DNA of 64,000 bases from assembly GCF_017599345.1 (NCBI RefSeq), contig NZ_JAGFVL010000006.1, positions 1-64,000 of the forward strand. Direction: 5' to 3'. The DNA comes from Gracilibacillus suaedae. GTDB lineage: Bacteria; Bacillota; Bacilli; Bacillales; Amphibacillaceae. How positions within the stretch are numbered: position 1 is the stretch's first letter; the number at the start of each line of letters is the position of its first letter. The notes below the pieces were generated by a model, which did no database searches, was not told the DNA's origin, and was given only the letters and a program-made list of their open reading frames with translations. Positions 1 through 8,672 of the stretch are shown here, one piece after another. The position numbers and the translations under genes were made by a program.

Positions 1-67
1 GCGAAGTGGGCAAGCCGAAGCGGTTGTTACGACTATTAATCATGTCAAAATAACTACTTTGAACAGG

Positions 68-91
68 ACCGGGTGGGTTTTCCCGGTTTTT
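68..91 (+). terminator. Intrinsic terminator of the gene upstream of the window
   Basis: ACCGGG (68-73) can pair with CCCGGT (82-87) over an 8-base loop and is followed by a T run. It most likely ends a gene whose last codons lie at 1-53, where two forward frames stop (at 37-39 and at 51-53). Too little of that gene is visible to name it. Confidence 0.65.
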
Positions 92-166
92 CTTAAGTAT
101 GGAACCTATTTAAACAAACTAAATAAACTTGTAAAAGCGAAAAATATGCTAGAAGTTGGTGAAATA

Positions 167-1132
167 ATGGTAGATGTAACAGCATTAGGTGAGATGATAG
201 TAGATTTTACACCAAACGGAGTTAGTGAGCATGGGTATCCAATATTTACAGCCAATCCAGGAGGAGCTCCTGGTAATCTATTGGTTGCGTTATCTCGATT
301 AGGTAAAGAAACATCATTTATTGGCTCGGTTGGGAATGATCAGTTTGGAAATATGCTTAAAAATACATTGTATGAAAATCGGATTATTACATCTGGGATG
401 GTTTTTTCCGATATACATACTTCACTCGCGTTTGTTCATATAGATGAAAATGGCGAGCGTGCATTTAGTTTTTGCAGAAATCCTGGAGCTGATACCATGT
501 TATCAAAAGAAGATCTAAAACCTGAATCGATTGCTCAAACGAAGATATTGCATGTGGGATCTCTTTCTATGACGAACGAGCCATCTAGAGAAGCTACGCA
601 AACAGCTTTAAAAATAGCTAAGGAAAATGAAATAATCATTTCATATGATCCGAATCTTAGACTTGATTTATGGGATTCTTTAGAAGCGGCAAAAAAGAGA
701 ATAGTAGAATTATTATCTTATGCAGATATAGTAAAACTATCAGATGAAGAATTAACTTTTATTACAGGTACGAACAATGTGGAGAAAGGTGCTAAATTGA
801 TATTTCAGCAATATGGTGTAGCTTTACTTTTTATTACGGCTGGTAGTTCAGGGAGTTATTGTTGTAAAAGGGATTCTACTTTGTTTGAACCAGGATTATC
901 GATAACTGCTGTAGATACAACTGGATGTGGAGATGCTTTCTTTGCGGGGGTTCTTTACAAGATATTAGAAAACAACATGCAATATCAAAGAATTTCAGAA
1001 AAGACTATGAGTGAATTACTTCTCTTCGGAAACGCTATGGGTGCATATGTTGCTCAAAAACAAGGAGGTATTCCAGCGCTTCCAAATTTTTCGGAAATAA
1101 ATAAGTTTATATCAGAGTTAAAAGAAAAGTAA
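167..1132 (+). CDS. PfkB-family carbohydrate kinase, probable fructokinase
   Basis: A 321-aa ribokinase/PfkB-family sugar kinase, expected to phosphorylate fructose (or a related ketose or keto-deoxy sugar) with ATP in the cytoplasm. The N-terminal signature GGAPGN is at residues 32-37 and the C-terminal signature DTTGCGDAFFAG has the anion-hole and catalytic Asp at about 253-256, so the active site looks intact. The open frame extends further upstream and could start at TTG 59, but that part overlaps a terminator hairpin and has no PfkB similarity; ATG 167, preceded by GGTGA, fits the family N-terminus (VTALGEMIVDF). It stands alone between two terminators. Substrate is inferred from overall resemblance to bacterial fructokinases; 2-keto-3-deoxygluconate kinase is the main alternative given the pectin genes elsewhere in the window. 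Confidence 0.85.
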   Translation: MVDVTALGEMIVDFTPNGVSEHGYPIFTANPGGAPGNLLVALSRLGKETSFIGSVGNDQFGNMLKNTLYENRIITSGMVFSDIHTSLAFVHIDENGERAFSFCRNPGADTMLSKEDLKPESIAQTKILHVGSLSMTNEPSREATQTALKIAKENEIIISYDPNLRLDLWDSLEAAKKRIVELLSYADIVKLSDEELTFITGTNNVEKGAKLIFQQYGVALLFITAGSSGSYCCKRDSTLFEPGLSITAVDTTGCGDAFFAGVLYKILENNMQYQRISEKTMSELLLFGNAMGAYVAQKQGGIPALPNFSEINKFISELKEK

Positions 1133-1169
1133 TTACTTAAGCTAGTGGGACACTGAATTTTTGTCATTT

Positions 1170-1205
1170 AAAAACAGCTCTCAGAATTAACCAACTAAGA
1201 GCTGT
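1170..1205 (-). terminator. Terminator of the small minus-strand gene
   Basis: ACAGCTCT (1174-1181) and AGAGCTGT (1198-1205) form an 8-bp stem. On the minus strand the stem is followed by TTTTT, and it lies just beyond the stop of the 48-aa gene at 1222. Confidence 0.55.
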
Positions 1206-1221
1206 GTACATTAAACTAATA

Positions 1222-1368
1222 TCACATTAAATCATATACAGATTCCTCGAAATAGAGCCAGTGAAAATATTCTATTTGTTCGTCTGTCATGTTGAAGATT
1301 GTTTCTTCAGTGAATTTATTTTTCTCTAGTAGTTGTTCTATTTTGTCGTTTCTTTCTAATTGGCTCAT
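1222..1368 (-). CDS. Small 48-aa protein, BH0509-like
   Basis: A 48-residue acidic, probably helical cytoplasmic protein. The start is well supported: minus-strand GAGGAGGACTTCAT precedes ATG 1368 with good spacing, and a hairpin terminator follows the stop. The arrangement of an N-terminal MSQLERN-type stretch, a central FTEETIFNMTDEQIEY segment and an acidic tail recalls the short BH0509 family of Bacillaceae, whose function is unknown; that assignment is from memory of the family and is tentative. It has no partner gene on its strand. It could alternatively be a stand-alone orphan peptide. Confidence 0.6.
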   Translation of the reverse strand: MSQLERNDKIEQLLEKNKFTEETIFNMTDEQIEYFHWLYFEESVYDLM

Positions 1369-1560
1369 ATGAAGTCCTCCTCATGCTCTTGTTTCAAAGA
1401 GTTATGCATTAATGAAGCGTTTTCATGTTGTTATCTTTATTGTAAATCGCAATTCGAGATAATACAAATATCAATTTGAGAACGATTGGACATGAAGTGA
1501 TGCGAGGTTGTTATAGTTAAGAGAATTCCTGTGATTACTAGGCCAATTGACAAATTAGAG

Positions 1561-1588
1561 TTGACAACTTTTCTAAATTTAATACAAT
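1561..1588 (+). promoter_or_regulatory. SigA promoter of the purine permease gene
   Basis: TTGACA (1561-1566) and TACAAT (1583-1588) are separated by 16 bases, 61 bases ahead of the TTG start at 1650. The leader between shows no match that I can recognise to the purine riboswitch core. Confidence 0.6.
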
Positions 1589-1649
1589 ATAAGTTGGCTC
1601 TTTTATTAGAGCGGGTCGGGAGAGGGATAATTGAATAGAAGGAATTACA

Positions 1650-2933
1650 TTGAGAAAAGATATTTTTCAATTAAAACAACATGAGACGAGCGTAAAGCAA
1701 GAATTGTCTGCAGGATTAATCGGGTTTTTCACGATTGCATACATTATTGCAGTGAATTCCTTGATTTTATCAGAAGCAGGTGTTCCTTTAGAGGGAGCGG
1801 TACTAGGAACAATTCTTACTTCTTTTGTCGGTTGTCTGATAATGGGGCTATATGCTAATGCGCCAATTCTAGTTGTTCCGGGAATGGGTATCAATGCGAT
1901 GTTTGCCTACACGCTTGTACAGTCCATGGAGCTAACGTGGCAGCAAGCTCTCGGAGTTACCACTGTGTCTGGTCTTGTTTTCACGCTGATTGCCTTTTCA
2001 TCGCTGACAACGGTGATAAAAAATGCGATTCCGGAATCGATTAAGCTGGCGATCAATATCGGAATTGGACTATTTCTTATGTTGATCGGCTTAGAGAAGG
2101 GGCATCTAGTTGAGCGAGGCGATCAATCTATTATTGCCTTAGGAGACTTCAGTGAGCCTGCTGTTTTTGCGACGATTCTTACGTTTATCATTGCGTTAGT
2201 ATTATTTGTTCGCAATGTCAAAGGTAACTTCTTATGGACAATTCTGTTTGGAACTGGAATTGCTTTTTTATTAGGAGTACTACCTTCTAAAACAAATGAG
2301 TCATTCTCGTTGCAAGGATATCAGGAAGTATTGGGGGCTTTTTCTTTTACCGGTTGGTCAACATTACCCTATTTAGTTGCGGTATTTTCGATTACTATGG
2401 TTGTGTTATTTGAGAATGTTGGTTTAACGTATAGCCATGTAGTTGCAACGAATCGCCCAGAGAAGTTTAAAAAAGCTTTTCAAGCAAATGGAATCTCGGT
2501 AATGTTATCTGGTCTTTTTGGCTCGAGTCCGACCGTATCAACTGCGGAAACAACCGCAGCTATTACTGCAGGTGGCCGTACAGGATTAACGACGATTACG
2601 ACAGGATTCTTGTTTTTAATTGTTACGTTTTTTATTCCATATATCCAAATGATTCCTTCCAATGCGATTGCACCGGTGTTGATGATCATCGGGGGACTTA
2701 TGATTCAAGATATAAAGAAATTAGATTTACGTGATCTAAGTGAGTCTTTCCCTGCGATTTTTATTATTGTGATGATCCCTTTCACCTATAGCATTGCAGA
2801 TGGAATTGCGATTGGATTTATTCTTTATGTGATTTTGAAATTAAGTACAGGGAGTGCACGAAAGGTATCCTTCACACTTTACGTGATCGCTTGTCTGTTT
2901 TTACTTCATTTCATTATTCACTTTGCTGTTTGA
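1650..2933 (+). CDS. NCS2-family nucleobase permease (AzgA/PbuG type)
   Basis: A 427-aa polytopic membrane protein of the nucleobase:cation symporter-2 family, of the COG2252 type (AzgA, PbuG, PbuO) that imports adenine, guanine or hypoxanthine by proton symport. Typical are the N-terminal GLIGFFTIAYIIAVN helix, the VPGMGINAMFAYT segment and the SPTVSTAETTAAITAGGRTG segment that lines the transport site. About 12 membrane helices can be drawn. The TTG start at 1650 has AGAAGGA six bases upstream. Single gene with its own SigA promoter and terminator. The purine specificity is known for the family; which base is carried cannot be told here. Confidence 0.88.
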   Translation: MRKDIFQLKQHETSVKQELSAGLIGFFTIAYIIAVNSLILSEAGVPLEGAVLGTILTSFVGCLIMGLYANAPILVVPGMGINAMFAYTLVQSMELTWQQALGVTTVSGLVFTLIAFSSLTTVIKNAIPESIKLAINIGIGLFLMLIGLEKGHLVERGDQSIIALGDFSEPAVFATILTFIIALVLFVRNVKGNFLWTILFGTGIAFLLGVLPSKTNESFSLQGYQEVLGAFSFTGWSTLPYLVAVFSITMVVLFENVGLTYSHVVATNRPEKFKKAFQANGISVMLSGLFGSSPTVSTAETTAAITAGGRTGLTTITTGFLFLIVTFFIPYIQMIPSNAIAPVLMIIGGLMIQDIKKLDLRDLSESFPAIFIIVMIPFTYSIADGIAIGFILYVILKLSTGSARKVSFTLYVIACLFLLHFIIHFAV

Positions 2934-2962
2934 GTCTTTGAATTTTCAAAGGCTCTTTTTTT
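2932..2962 (+). terminator. Terminator of the purine permease gene
   Basis: A 10-bp stem with one G-T pair (2932-2941 with 2946-2955, loop ATTT) is followed by seven T residues. It overlaps the stop codon. Confidence 0.8.
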
Positions 2963-2995
2963 ATAGTAGAAAGCATTACTATAGTATAAAAAAAG

Positions 2996-3034
2996 GAAGG
3001 CTATTCGCTATGCTTAACGATAAGCCTTCTTTTT
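2996..3034. terminator. Bidirectional terminator between convergent genes
   Basis: GAAGGCT (2996-3002) pairs with AGCCTTC (3023-3029); an A run precedes it and a T run follows it, so it can act for the minus-strand VOC gene and as a back-up for the permease. Confidence 0.6.
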
Positions 3035-3047
3035 CTTATGGATATTG

Positions 3048-3962
3048 TTACCTCGTATACGCTTTTTGCAACTCCACCAGATCAAGCTTCTTCATTTTAA
3101 GTGTTGCTTGATTAACACGGTCAATTTGTTCAGGTTTGCCTTTTCTCATGATTTCGTCCATTTCTGTTGGCACTATCTGCCATGAAATTCCGTACTTATC
3201 TTTTAACCATCCGCATTGTTCGGATTCAGGAACCGCAGACAGTTTGTCCCAGTAGTAATCAATCTCATCTTGTGTGTCGCAATATACCATGAATGAGACT
3301 GCTTCATTGAAGCTGAATGCATGATCTAGGGCACTGTCCATTGCTGCAAACCAATTATTTTCAAGCATGAAGTCAGCAAACATAATTGTTCCTTCCTTGT
3401 CAGGCTCCATCCCTCGAGGATAGCGGGCAATTTGACCCTGCCGTGAATGTTTAAATAAGGACAAATAAAAATGAATCGCCTCTTCTGCTTTTCCGCATTT
3501 ATCTCCAACAAACATTAGCGATGGAACTATTGTAGGGCGCTCTTCACTTACTGGATCGGAAAGGATTAATTGCCAAGATAAACCATACTTGTCTTGAATC
3601 CAACCATATTTCTCGCTAAATAGATATTTATCAAGTGGCATTAATATGGTGCCACCTTCGGACAATTGGTTCCAAACCTCATCTAATTTTTCACTCGCGT
3701 CCTTCACGCTTGAAGGATCAAAATTAACCATGAAAGACACCGACGGGTTGAATGTGAAATAAGGCCCCGCACTAATTGCCATGAATTGGTGTCCCCACAG
3801 CTCAAATGAGACTAAATCAGCGTCACCTGATGGTGTGTCTTTAAGCACTACACGATTCGTAATTTTGGAGTCAGGAAAAATGGTAGTATAAAATGCTGCT
3901 GCTTCATTCGCTTCTTTGTCAAACCATAAGTGGGGAACGATGCTTTGATATGGTATCGTCAT
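3048..3962 (-). CDS. VOC-superfamily protein with two PhnB-like domains
   Basis: A 304-aa cytoplasmic protein made of two tandem glyoxalase-fold (VOC) modules of the PhnB / 3-demethylubiquinone-9 methyltransferase-like type, residues about 5-140 and 142-290. Each module carries the family hallmarks: PHLWFDKEANEAAAFYTTIF in the first, PSLMFVGDKCGKAEEAIHFY in the second, and a GWIQDKYGLSWQL / GWLKDKYGISWQIV segment. The start ATG 3962 has AGGAGGG upstream. Despite the database name, proteins of this type are not shown to be ubiquinone methyltransferases; the ligand is unknown. The N-terminal duplication within one chain is regular for this subgroup. Confidence 0.82.
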   Translation of the reverse strand: MTIPYQSIVPHLWFDKEANEAAAFYTTIFPDSKITNRVVLKDTPSGDADLVSFELWGHQFMAISAGPYFTFNPSVSFMVNFDPSSVKDASEKLDEVWNQLSEGGTILMPLDKYLFSEKYGWIQDKYGLSWQLILSDPVSEERPTIVPSLMFVGDKCGKAEEAIHFYLSLFKHSRQGQIARYPRGMEPDKEGTIMFADFMLENNWFAAMDSALDHAFSFNEAVSFMVYCDTQDEIDYYWDKLSAVPESEQCGWLKDKYGISWQIVPTEMDEIMRKGKPEQIDRVNQATLKMKKLDLVELQKAYTR

Positions 3963-4120
3963 ACTGAACCCTCCTTTTTTTTGTTTAGTTTACCATCTTG
4001 ATTTTATTTAGGTTTCTTATATATTGCTATATACAACAGGTCTTAAATTTACGTTTTTCTTACTAAATGTTCATGTTGCATTAACATTAGTAAGTTATCC
4101 TTAGCGTAAGGAGGGATTAG

Positions 4121-4966
4121 ATGAAATTTGCTGTAATAGGTGACTTGCATTTTCCAAAAGTTGATTCGAGTGTTGAAGGATTGGAAGAAGCGAAGGGGGA
4201 TTTCTATCGTTCTTTTCTAGAACTTTTTCTTGGTAATGAAGCGGATCTACATATTTCACTAGGTGATTTAACCCATTATGGTACTACAGATGAGCTTGAA
4301 GATGTTTATCAGATCATCAATAGTCAAGGTAGAAATTTCTATCATGTATTAGGTAATCATGATTTGTATGCACAATCTATTGAAAATGTCTTAAAAATAA
4401 CTGGTCAGCCATTATATCATACCATTGCTAAAGGAAATGCGGTTTTTGCCTTTTTGAATACTGCCAAAGAAATGGACTATGAGGACTGGGGTGGTTCGAT
4501 CAATCAAGAGCAATTGGCTTGGCTGGAAGAAGTCGTCGAAGCATCTGGAACAAAACCACTATTTGTCTTTGCACACCATCCGGTATACAATACAACCTCC
4601 CGCTCTGATATCGATAAATTATCTATCGACTCCAACATAGATATGTGGCGTGTCTTAGAAAAGAAAAAAGGGCAAGCTGTTTACTTTAATGGTCATAATC
4701 ATCAAAACTCTATAGTGCACCAAGGTAATTGGACATTTGTTCAAATTGCGGCATGTTTAGATGAGCAAGCATGGCGCGCGGTAGAGCTCACAGATAATTA
4801 CATCATCATTTCCCATCATAAAGTCTCTAATCCTCTAATGTCGAACCAAGCAGCATTTGTGTCCGAGCATATGAATTATTTTCATCCTTCCTCGGAAGCG
4901 GCAGGTACAGAGAAAGATATACAATGTGTACTTCCTGTTCATACAGTTAGTGAAATAACATCTTAA
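4121..4966 (+). CDS. Calcineurin-like metallophosphoesterase
   Basis: A 281-aa cytoplasmic metal-dependent phosphohydrolase. The five metal-binding blocks are all present: GDLH (D8, H10), GDLT (D49), GNHD (N79, H80, D81), AHHP (H152) and GHNH (191-194). A two-metal active site is therefore expected to be functional. No signal peptide. AAGGAGGGA sits at correct distance ahead of ATG 4121. It resembles 3',5'-cyclic-nucleotide phosphodiesterase-like members of the superfamily, but the substrate cannot be assigned. It stands alone between a divergent VOC gene and the convergent codA. Confidence 0.85.
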   Translation: MKFAVIGDLHFPKVDSSVEGLEEAKGDFYRSFLELFLGNEADLHISLGDLTHYGTTDELEDVYQIINSQGRNFYHVLGNHDLYAQSIENVLKITGQPLYHTIAKGNAVFAFLNTAKEMDYEDWGGSINQEQLAWLEEVVEASGTKPLFVFAHHPVYNTTSRSDIDKLSIDSNIDMWRVLEKKKGQAVYFNGHNHQNSIVHQGNWTFVQIAACLDEQAWRAVELTDNYIIISHHKVSNPLMSNQAAFVSEHMNYFHPSSEAAGTEKDIQCVLPVHTVSEITS

Positions 4967-4995
4967 CATGTATAAATAATATATAGTGCTAGTTA

Positions 4996-5040
4996 AAAGG
5001 GATTGTCCTAGGTCTATCAAAGGCTTAAGACAATCCCTTT
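4996..5040. terminator. Terminator hairpin between the phosphoesterase gene and codA
   Basis: AAAGGGATTGTC (4996-5007) and GACAATCCCTTT (5029-5040) are perfect 12-bp arms with a 21-base loop. It lies between converging genes and can serve both; T tracts are short. Confidence 0.65.
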
Positions 5041-5052
5041 ACACGGTGCACA

Positions 5053-6309
5053 TTATCTTTCGAAATCGATTGTTTCTTCTGTATCTAAATAAATAGCAGT
5101 TTCTCTTGGTTTCGTGCCTGCTAGTTTTACACCATTTCGATAAGATGCTAACACTTCTGCTTGTTTTCGAACCGCATCATAAATATTGTTAGCATTTAGG
5201 ATGATGAAATTAGCTGGTTTGCCAACTTCCATTCCGTATTTATCTTGGATATCTAATGTTACCGCACTATTTTCGGTAATGAAATTAAAGGCATCTATAA
5301 TCTGATGGTATCCCATTAAATGTGTCACATGTATTCCCATATGTAATACTTGTAGCATATTCCCTGTTCCAAGAGGATACCATGGGTCAAAAATATCATC
5401 ATGCCCAAAACTAACGTTAATTCCTGCTTCCGTTAATTCTTTCACACGCGTTATACCACGTCGTTTTGGATAATCATCAAAGCGCCCTTGTAAGTGAATG
5501 TTAACAAGTGGGTTAGCAATAAAATTAATATTAGCAAGCCCAAGAAGCTTCATCAATTTCGATACATATGCACTATTATAGGAATGCATAGCAGTTGTAT
5601 GGCTAGCTGTAACTCTACTGCCTAAGTTACGTTTATATGCTTCTGCAGCGACAACCTCAATAAATCGAGATTGCTCATCATCGATCTCATCACAATGAAT
5701 ATCGACTAAACGATTATATTTTTCTGCTAAATCGAACGCAATTTTCATCGATTCCACACCATTTTCACGAGTGAATTCAAAGTGTGGAATGCCACCAACG
5801 ACATCTGCACCCATTCTTAATGCTTCCTCTACAAGCTCAGCACCATTTGGATAAGATAGATAGCCTTCTTGAGGGAATGCAACCAACTGAAGGTCAATGT
5901 ATTCCCTCATTTCCTCTTTTACTTCCAACAATGCTTTCATCGCAGTCAACGATGGATCACATACATCGACATGTGTTCGAACATGCTGGATACCTTGTGC
6001 AATTTGCCATTTTAATGCTTTTGTCGCTCTTGCTTTGACGTCTGCAATAGTTAGTGATTTCTTTCGTTCAGCCCAAGTAGAAATCCCTTCGAAAAGTGTA
6101 CCACTTTCATTCCATTTGGGCTCACCTGCTGTTAATGTCGTATCAAGGTGAACATGGGGTTCAATAAAAGGAGCACTCACTAATTTACCCTCTATATCTA
6201 GTGCGCCTTCTATGTCTTTTGCTTCTTCTATTTTCGAAAACTTTCCATTTTCGATATAGATATTCCATAGCCCTTCTCGTTTTGGCAATGTTGCATTTTG
6301 AATAATCAC
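5053..6309 (-). CDS. codA: Cytosine deaminase
   Basis: A 418-aa amidohydrolase that converts cytosine to uracil and ammonia, feeding pyrimidine salvage. All CodA metal and catalytic landmarks are visible: HVHLD (H52, H54), the FPQEG segment with Q147, HCDE (H205, E208), SHTTA (H237) and [13 protein letters not shown] (D304/D305). The start is GTG 6309, preceded by AGAGGT that lies in the end of codB. The 3-base gap to codB shows a codBA operon. Expression should follow the PyrR-type attenuator ahead of codB. Very similar in motifs to Escherichia coli CodA. Confidence 0.94.
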   Translation of the reverse strand: MIIQNATLPKREGLWNIYIENGKFSKIEEAKDIEGALDIEGKLVSAPFIEPHVHLDTTLTAGEPKWNESGTLFEGISTWAERKKSLTIADVKARATKALKWQIAQGIQHVRTHVDVCDPSLTAMKALLEVKEEMREYIDLQLVAFPQEGYLSYPNGAELVEEALRMGADVVGGIPHFEFTRENGVESMKIAFDLAEKYNRLVDIHCDEIDDEQSRFIEVVAAEAYKRNLGSRVTASHTTAMHSYNSAYVSKLMKLLGLANINFIANPLVNIHLQGRFDDYPKRRGITRVKELTEAGINVSFGHDDIFDPWYPLGTGNMLQVLHMGIHVTHLMGYHQIIDAFNFITENSAVTLDIQDKYGMEVGKPANFIILNANNIYDAVRKQAEVLASYRNGVKLAGTKPRETAIYLDTEETIDFER

Positions 6310-6312
6310 AAT

Positions 6313-7566
6313 TTATACCTCTTTTCCTAACACTATACTTTTCTCTGTTTTAAATACTTTCTCTGTGACTAGTGTCAAACCTACATATAACATAATTGCA
6401 CCGATAATACCATTTAATGGTGGGATTCCTGGTAACCATTGTGCTGCTACAAATCCACCTATCCAAGCAATAATAGCAGGCCAACGAATCACTTGAAACG
6501 TCATTTCTTCTATTGCCGGATAGCGACCTTTTCTTAATAAGAAGAAGTCAGCTAATAGTATAGCACCAATGGGTGGAAGTGCTGCTCCAAGTAAGGTTAA
6601 CCAACCAACAAAATTATTATATAGCCACATCGCAAAGATAGTCCCGACAATTCCATTGAAGATGACTACTTTACTTTTCTTAATTTTTGTTATATTGGAA
6701 AAGCCTAGGCCTGAAGCGTATAAGGAATTATCGTTTGTTGTCCAAATATTTAATCCTAATACGATAATGGCTGGTACAATTAAGCCTTGGACAAACATTA
6801 CTTCTGATATATCACCGAGACCAGTTGAAATGGCACCTACCGCACCGAAGAGAAACATTAATGAGTTACCGATAAAAAAGGCGATTAAGGTTGTGATAAC
6901 TGCAGTCTTTTTTGTCTTAGCAAAGCGAGCAAAGTCTGGTGTTAATGTCCCACCACTTGCGAATGATCCTACACAGATTGTAAGTGCTGCAGCTAAGCTT
7001 ATCGTTGCTTCCGGTTGATAGGCAAATAATGCAGATAGCCCACCTAAATCATTTATCGCAATACCAACAGACACACTTCCAAGGATCGCAATTGCTGGAA
7101 CTGCGATCAAGCTTAGAATGGCTAATGCCTTCATTCCAAAGAAAGCAGAAAAAGTCATGACAATTCCCGAAATAATGATTAATGTTAACATATCAATTCC
7201 AGTTACTTTATTAACTGGTACGGCAAACATAGCTAATCCAACACCAAACCAGCCTACTTGTGTGGTACTTAATAAAAAAGAAGCTAGATAAGATCCTTTC
7301 TCACCAAAGGCATAACGTGCAAGTAAGTGAGTAGATAAGCCTGTTTTAGCGGCTATATAAGCGAGTCCACCTGTATATAATCCGAGAATCAGGTTTCCAA
7401 GTAAAACCATCCATATAAATTCTACCATCGTTAAACCAAGTCCTAATTCTCCGCCAGAAAGCATACTTGCAGAGAAGAAAGTAAACCCGAGCATCACGAC
7501 AAACATTTTTAAAAAGCCATTTCGATAGGATTGTGGTACAGCTTGAAGTGAAAATTCTTTATCCAT
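6313..7566 (-). CDS. codB: Cytosine permease (NCS1 family)
   Basis: A 417-aa, about 12-helix transporter of the nucleobase:cation symporter-1 family that imports cytosine. Conserved CodB segments are LGFTFFSASML, TQVGWFGVGLAMFA, GNSLMFLFGA, LGLNIWTTNDN and LYNNFVGWLTLLGA. The start ATG 7566 has AAGGGGGAAC upstream. First gene of the codBA operon. Its leader carries a sequence fitting the PyrR-binding consensus and mutually exclusive hairpins, so uridine nucleotides are expected to repress uptake. Confidence 0.94.
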   Translation of the reverse strand: MDKEFSLQAVPQSYRNGFLKMFVVMLGFTFFSASMLSGGELGLGLTMVEFIWMVLLGNLILGLYTGGLAYIAAKTGLSTHLLARYAFGEKGSYLASFLLSTTQVGWFGVGLAMFAVPVNKVTGIDMLTLIIISGIVMTFSAFFGMKALAILSLIAVPAIAILGSVSVGIAINDLGGLSALFAYQPEATISLAAALTICVGSFASGGTLTPDFARFAKTKKTAVITTLIAFFIGNSLMFLFGAVGAISTGLGDISEVMFVQGLIVPAIIVLGLNIWTTNDNSLYASGLGFSNITKIKKSKVVIFNGIVGTIFAMWLYNNFVGWLTLLGAALPPIGAILLADFFLLRKGRYPAIEEMTFQVIRWPAIIAWIGGFVAAQWLPGIPPLNGIIGAIMLYVGLTLVTEKVFKTEKSIVLGKEV

Positions 7567-7681
7567 TATAAGTTCCCCCTTGTCCTGTTACTGGTACCAG
7601 CGTCGAGCAGTTAATTCGATAATAAGCTAAGTGGAATTCTCATACTAGTAGTTTGGAAGATTTCCGACCAAGCTTCATATC

Positions 7682-7800
7682 AAAAAAAGCTTCCTGCCCG
7701 ACTGACAAGAAGCTTTTGACAAATAGATACGTGTGTCTTGTAAATATATACACATGTAGCCTATTTTCAAATCCGTTGTCCTTGTCAGCCTCACGGGACT
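7682..7800 (-). promoter_or_regulatory. PyrR-type attenuator in the codBA leader
   Basis: On the minus strand AGTCCCGTGAGGCT (7800-7787) matches the PyrR recognition consensus ARUCCNGNGAGGYU at every position and sits in a hairpin (TCAG / CTGA closing a CC-GG stem). Just after it, GGCTGACAAG (7790-7781) can pair with CTTGTCAGTC (7709-7700) as antiterminator, and the latter overlaps the terminator stem AAAGCTTC / GAAGCTTT (7716-7709 with 7693-7686) followed by seven T. This is the three-state layout of Bacillus pyr attenuators. PyrR itself is not in the window. Confidence 0.88.
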
Positions 7801-7831
7801 GAATTAAAGGTACCAATATTTAATTGCAGTT

Positions 7832-7860
7832 ATTATCTCAAGATTGTCGAGCTTTGTCAA
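7832..7860 (-). promoter_or_regulatory. SigA promoter of codBA
   Basis: Minus-strand TTGACA (7860-7855), a 17-base spacer and GATAAT (7837-7832). The predicted start near 7825 places the PyrR-binding hairpin about 25 bases into the transcript. Confidence 0.75.
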
Positions 7861-8227
7861 TAACAGAGAATCATGGATTATCCAGATTGCTGATCCGTAT
7901 CATCATGTTCTTAGTTCATGCTATGTTTGTCTGCATGCTATAATAAAATCATAAAATATAAACGCTAAATAAAATCTCCAGCATTGAAAAGTTATACCGA
8001 CATTAATAGTGTTTTTACATTTTTTACCGAATATTAATGTTGAATTAATATAACTGTGGTATCCTATGAGTAAGAATAAATGAAAGTAGAGCGCGTCCAA
8101 CGTCAAAAACTTATCACCCCGAGATATAAAAACTTCCAATAAGAAATAACTTCATAACATTGATTTGTTCCTTCTCTAGAATGTCAATCCTTTGTCATGA
8201 CATAACACAATTCTTATTTACTTTTTG
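7861..8227. other. Gene-free stretch between codBA and the peptide locus
   Basis: No credible gene; a 72-codon minus-strand frame here lacks a ribosome binding site and any familiar feature. The only structure noted is the perfect palindrome TGTCATGACA at 8193-8202, about 35 bases ahead of the next promoter, which could be a regulator site. Confidence 0.4.
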
Positions 8228-8256
8228 TTTACATCCTAAACTTAGGGTGTGACAAT
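8228..8256 (+). promoter_or_regulatory. Promoter with an operator-like dyad in its spacer
   Basis: TTTACA (8228-8233), 17 bases, GACAAT (8251-8256). The 20-bp stretch 8231-8250 (ACATCCTAAA CTTAGGGTGT) is palindromic at 18 of 20 positions and fills the spacer, the usual place for a repressor of the YtrA/GntR kind. No regulator gene of that type is adjacent. Confidence 0.55.
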
Positions 8257-8335
8257 AGATGGTTCCATAAATAAACAACAGGGACTACAAAAGATATATG
8301 GAACTTTCAATTAATGAAGAAAGGAGGGTTGCATT

Positions 8336-8599
8336 ATGACTACTGCTATAAACAAATCATCTCTATTATTATTTACTGTATTATTGGATTTTATTGCTAG
8401 AGTATTAAATGTAGGTCAAGAATTAGCTGCTTCAGATAAGGTTCAAAAAAATGCAGGCTGGTGGGTTGTTGTCTACATGGTTGTTGCAATTGTAGGTATA
8501 GCACTTTTAATGTGGGTATGTCAAACATATGGTAATGGTGCTGATTATGGTGGAAAATTCAAGATAGGTCCGGTATCCCTTTCAGTGTGGTGTAAGTAA
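8336..8599 (+). CDS. Putative membrane-active peptide precursor (bacteriocin-like)
   Basis: An 87-aa protein that I do not recognise. It has two hydrophobic helices (about residues 8-25 and 42-62, the second AGWWVVVYMVVAIVGIALLMWV) and a Gly-rich C-terminal tail of 25 residues that starts QTYGNG and ends SVWCK. Two cysteines, C62 at the membrane edge and C86 next to the C-terminus, could form a disulfide that closes the tail. AAAGGAGGG precedes ATG 8336 with good spacing. A strong hairpin separates it from the downstream ABC ATPase gene, as is common after abundant precursor-peptide genes. With an ABC exporter, an M50-like protease and a small membrane protein following, a secreted antimicrobial or signalling peptide is the best guess; a transporter accessory subunit is the alternative. 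Confidence 0.5.
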   Translation: MTTAINKSSLLLFTVLLDFIARVLNVGQELAASDKVQKNAGWWVVVYMVVAIVGIALLMWVCQTYGNGADYGGKFKIGPVSLSVWCK

Positions 8600-8607
8600 T
8601 CCACCAG

Positions 8608-8642
8608 AGAGGCTAACTATTGACTTTATATAGTTAGCCTCT
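8608..8642 (+). terminator. Hairpin between peptide gene and ABC genes (partial terminator)
   Basis: AGAGGCTAACTAT and ATAGTTAGCCTCT form a perfect 13-bp stem around a 9-base loop. Only a short CTTTCC follows, so it probably ends part of the transcripts or protects the 3' end of the peptide mRNA while letting some transcription continue into the ABC genes. Confidence 0.6.
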
Positions 8643-8672
8643 TTCCAAATTACCGCATTAGGAGTGTAAAAT

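Noticed and set aside
1400-1649. Purine riboswitch ahead of the purine permease
   Set aside because: The conserved core and the paired loops of the purine aptamer could not be found; only a plain promoter and leader are visible.
6569-7018. 149-codon plus-strand open frame
   Set aside because: It is fully antisense to codB, which matches the CodB family over its whole length; no ribosome binding site.
7921-8139. 72-codon minus-strand open frame between codBA and the peptide locus
   Set aside because: No ribosome binding site, no recognisable sequence, composition like the AT-rich spacer around it.
8527-8545. YGNG in the 87-aa peptide as a pediocin-box
   Set aside because: Class IIa bacteriocins have YGNGV near the N-terminus of the mature peptide with a Cys pair soon after; spacing and context do not fit.
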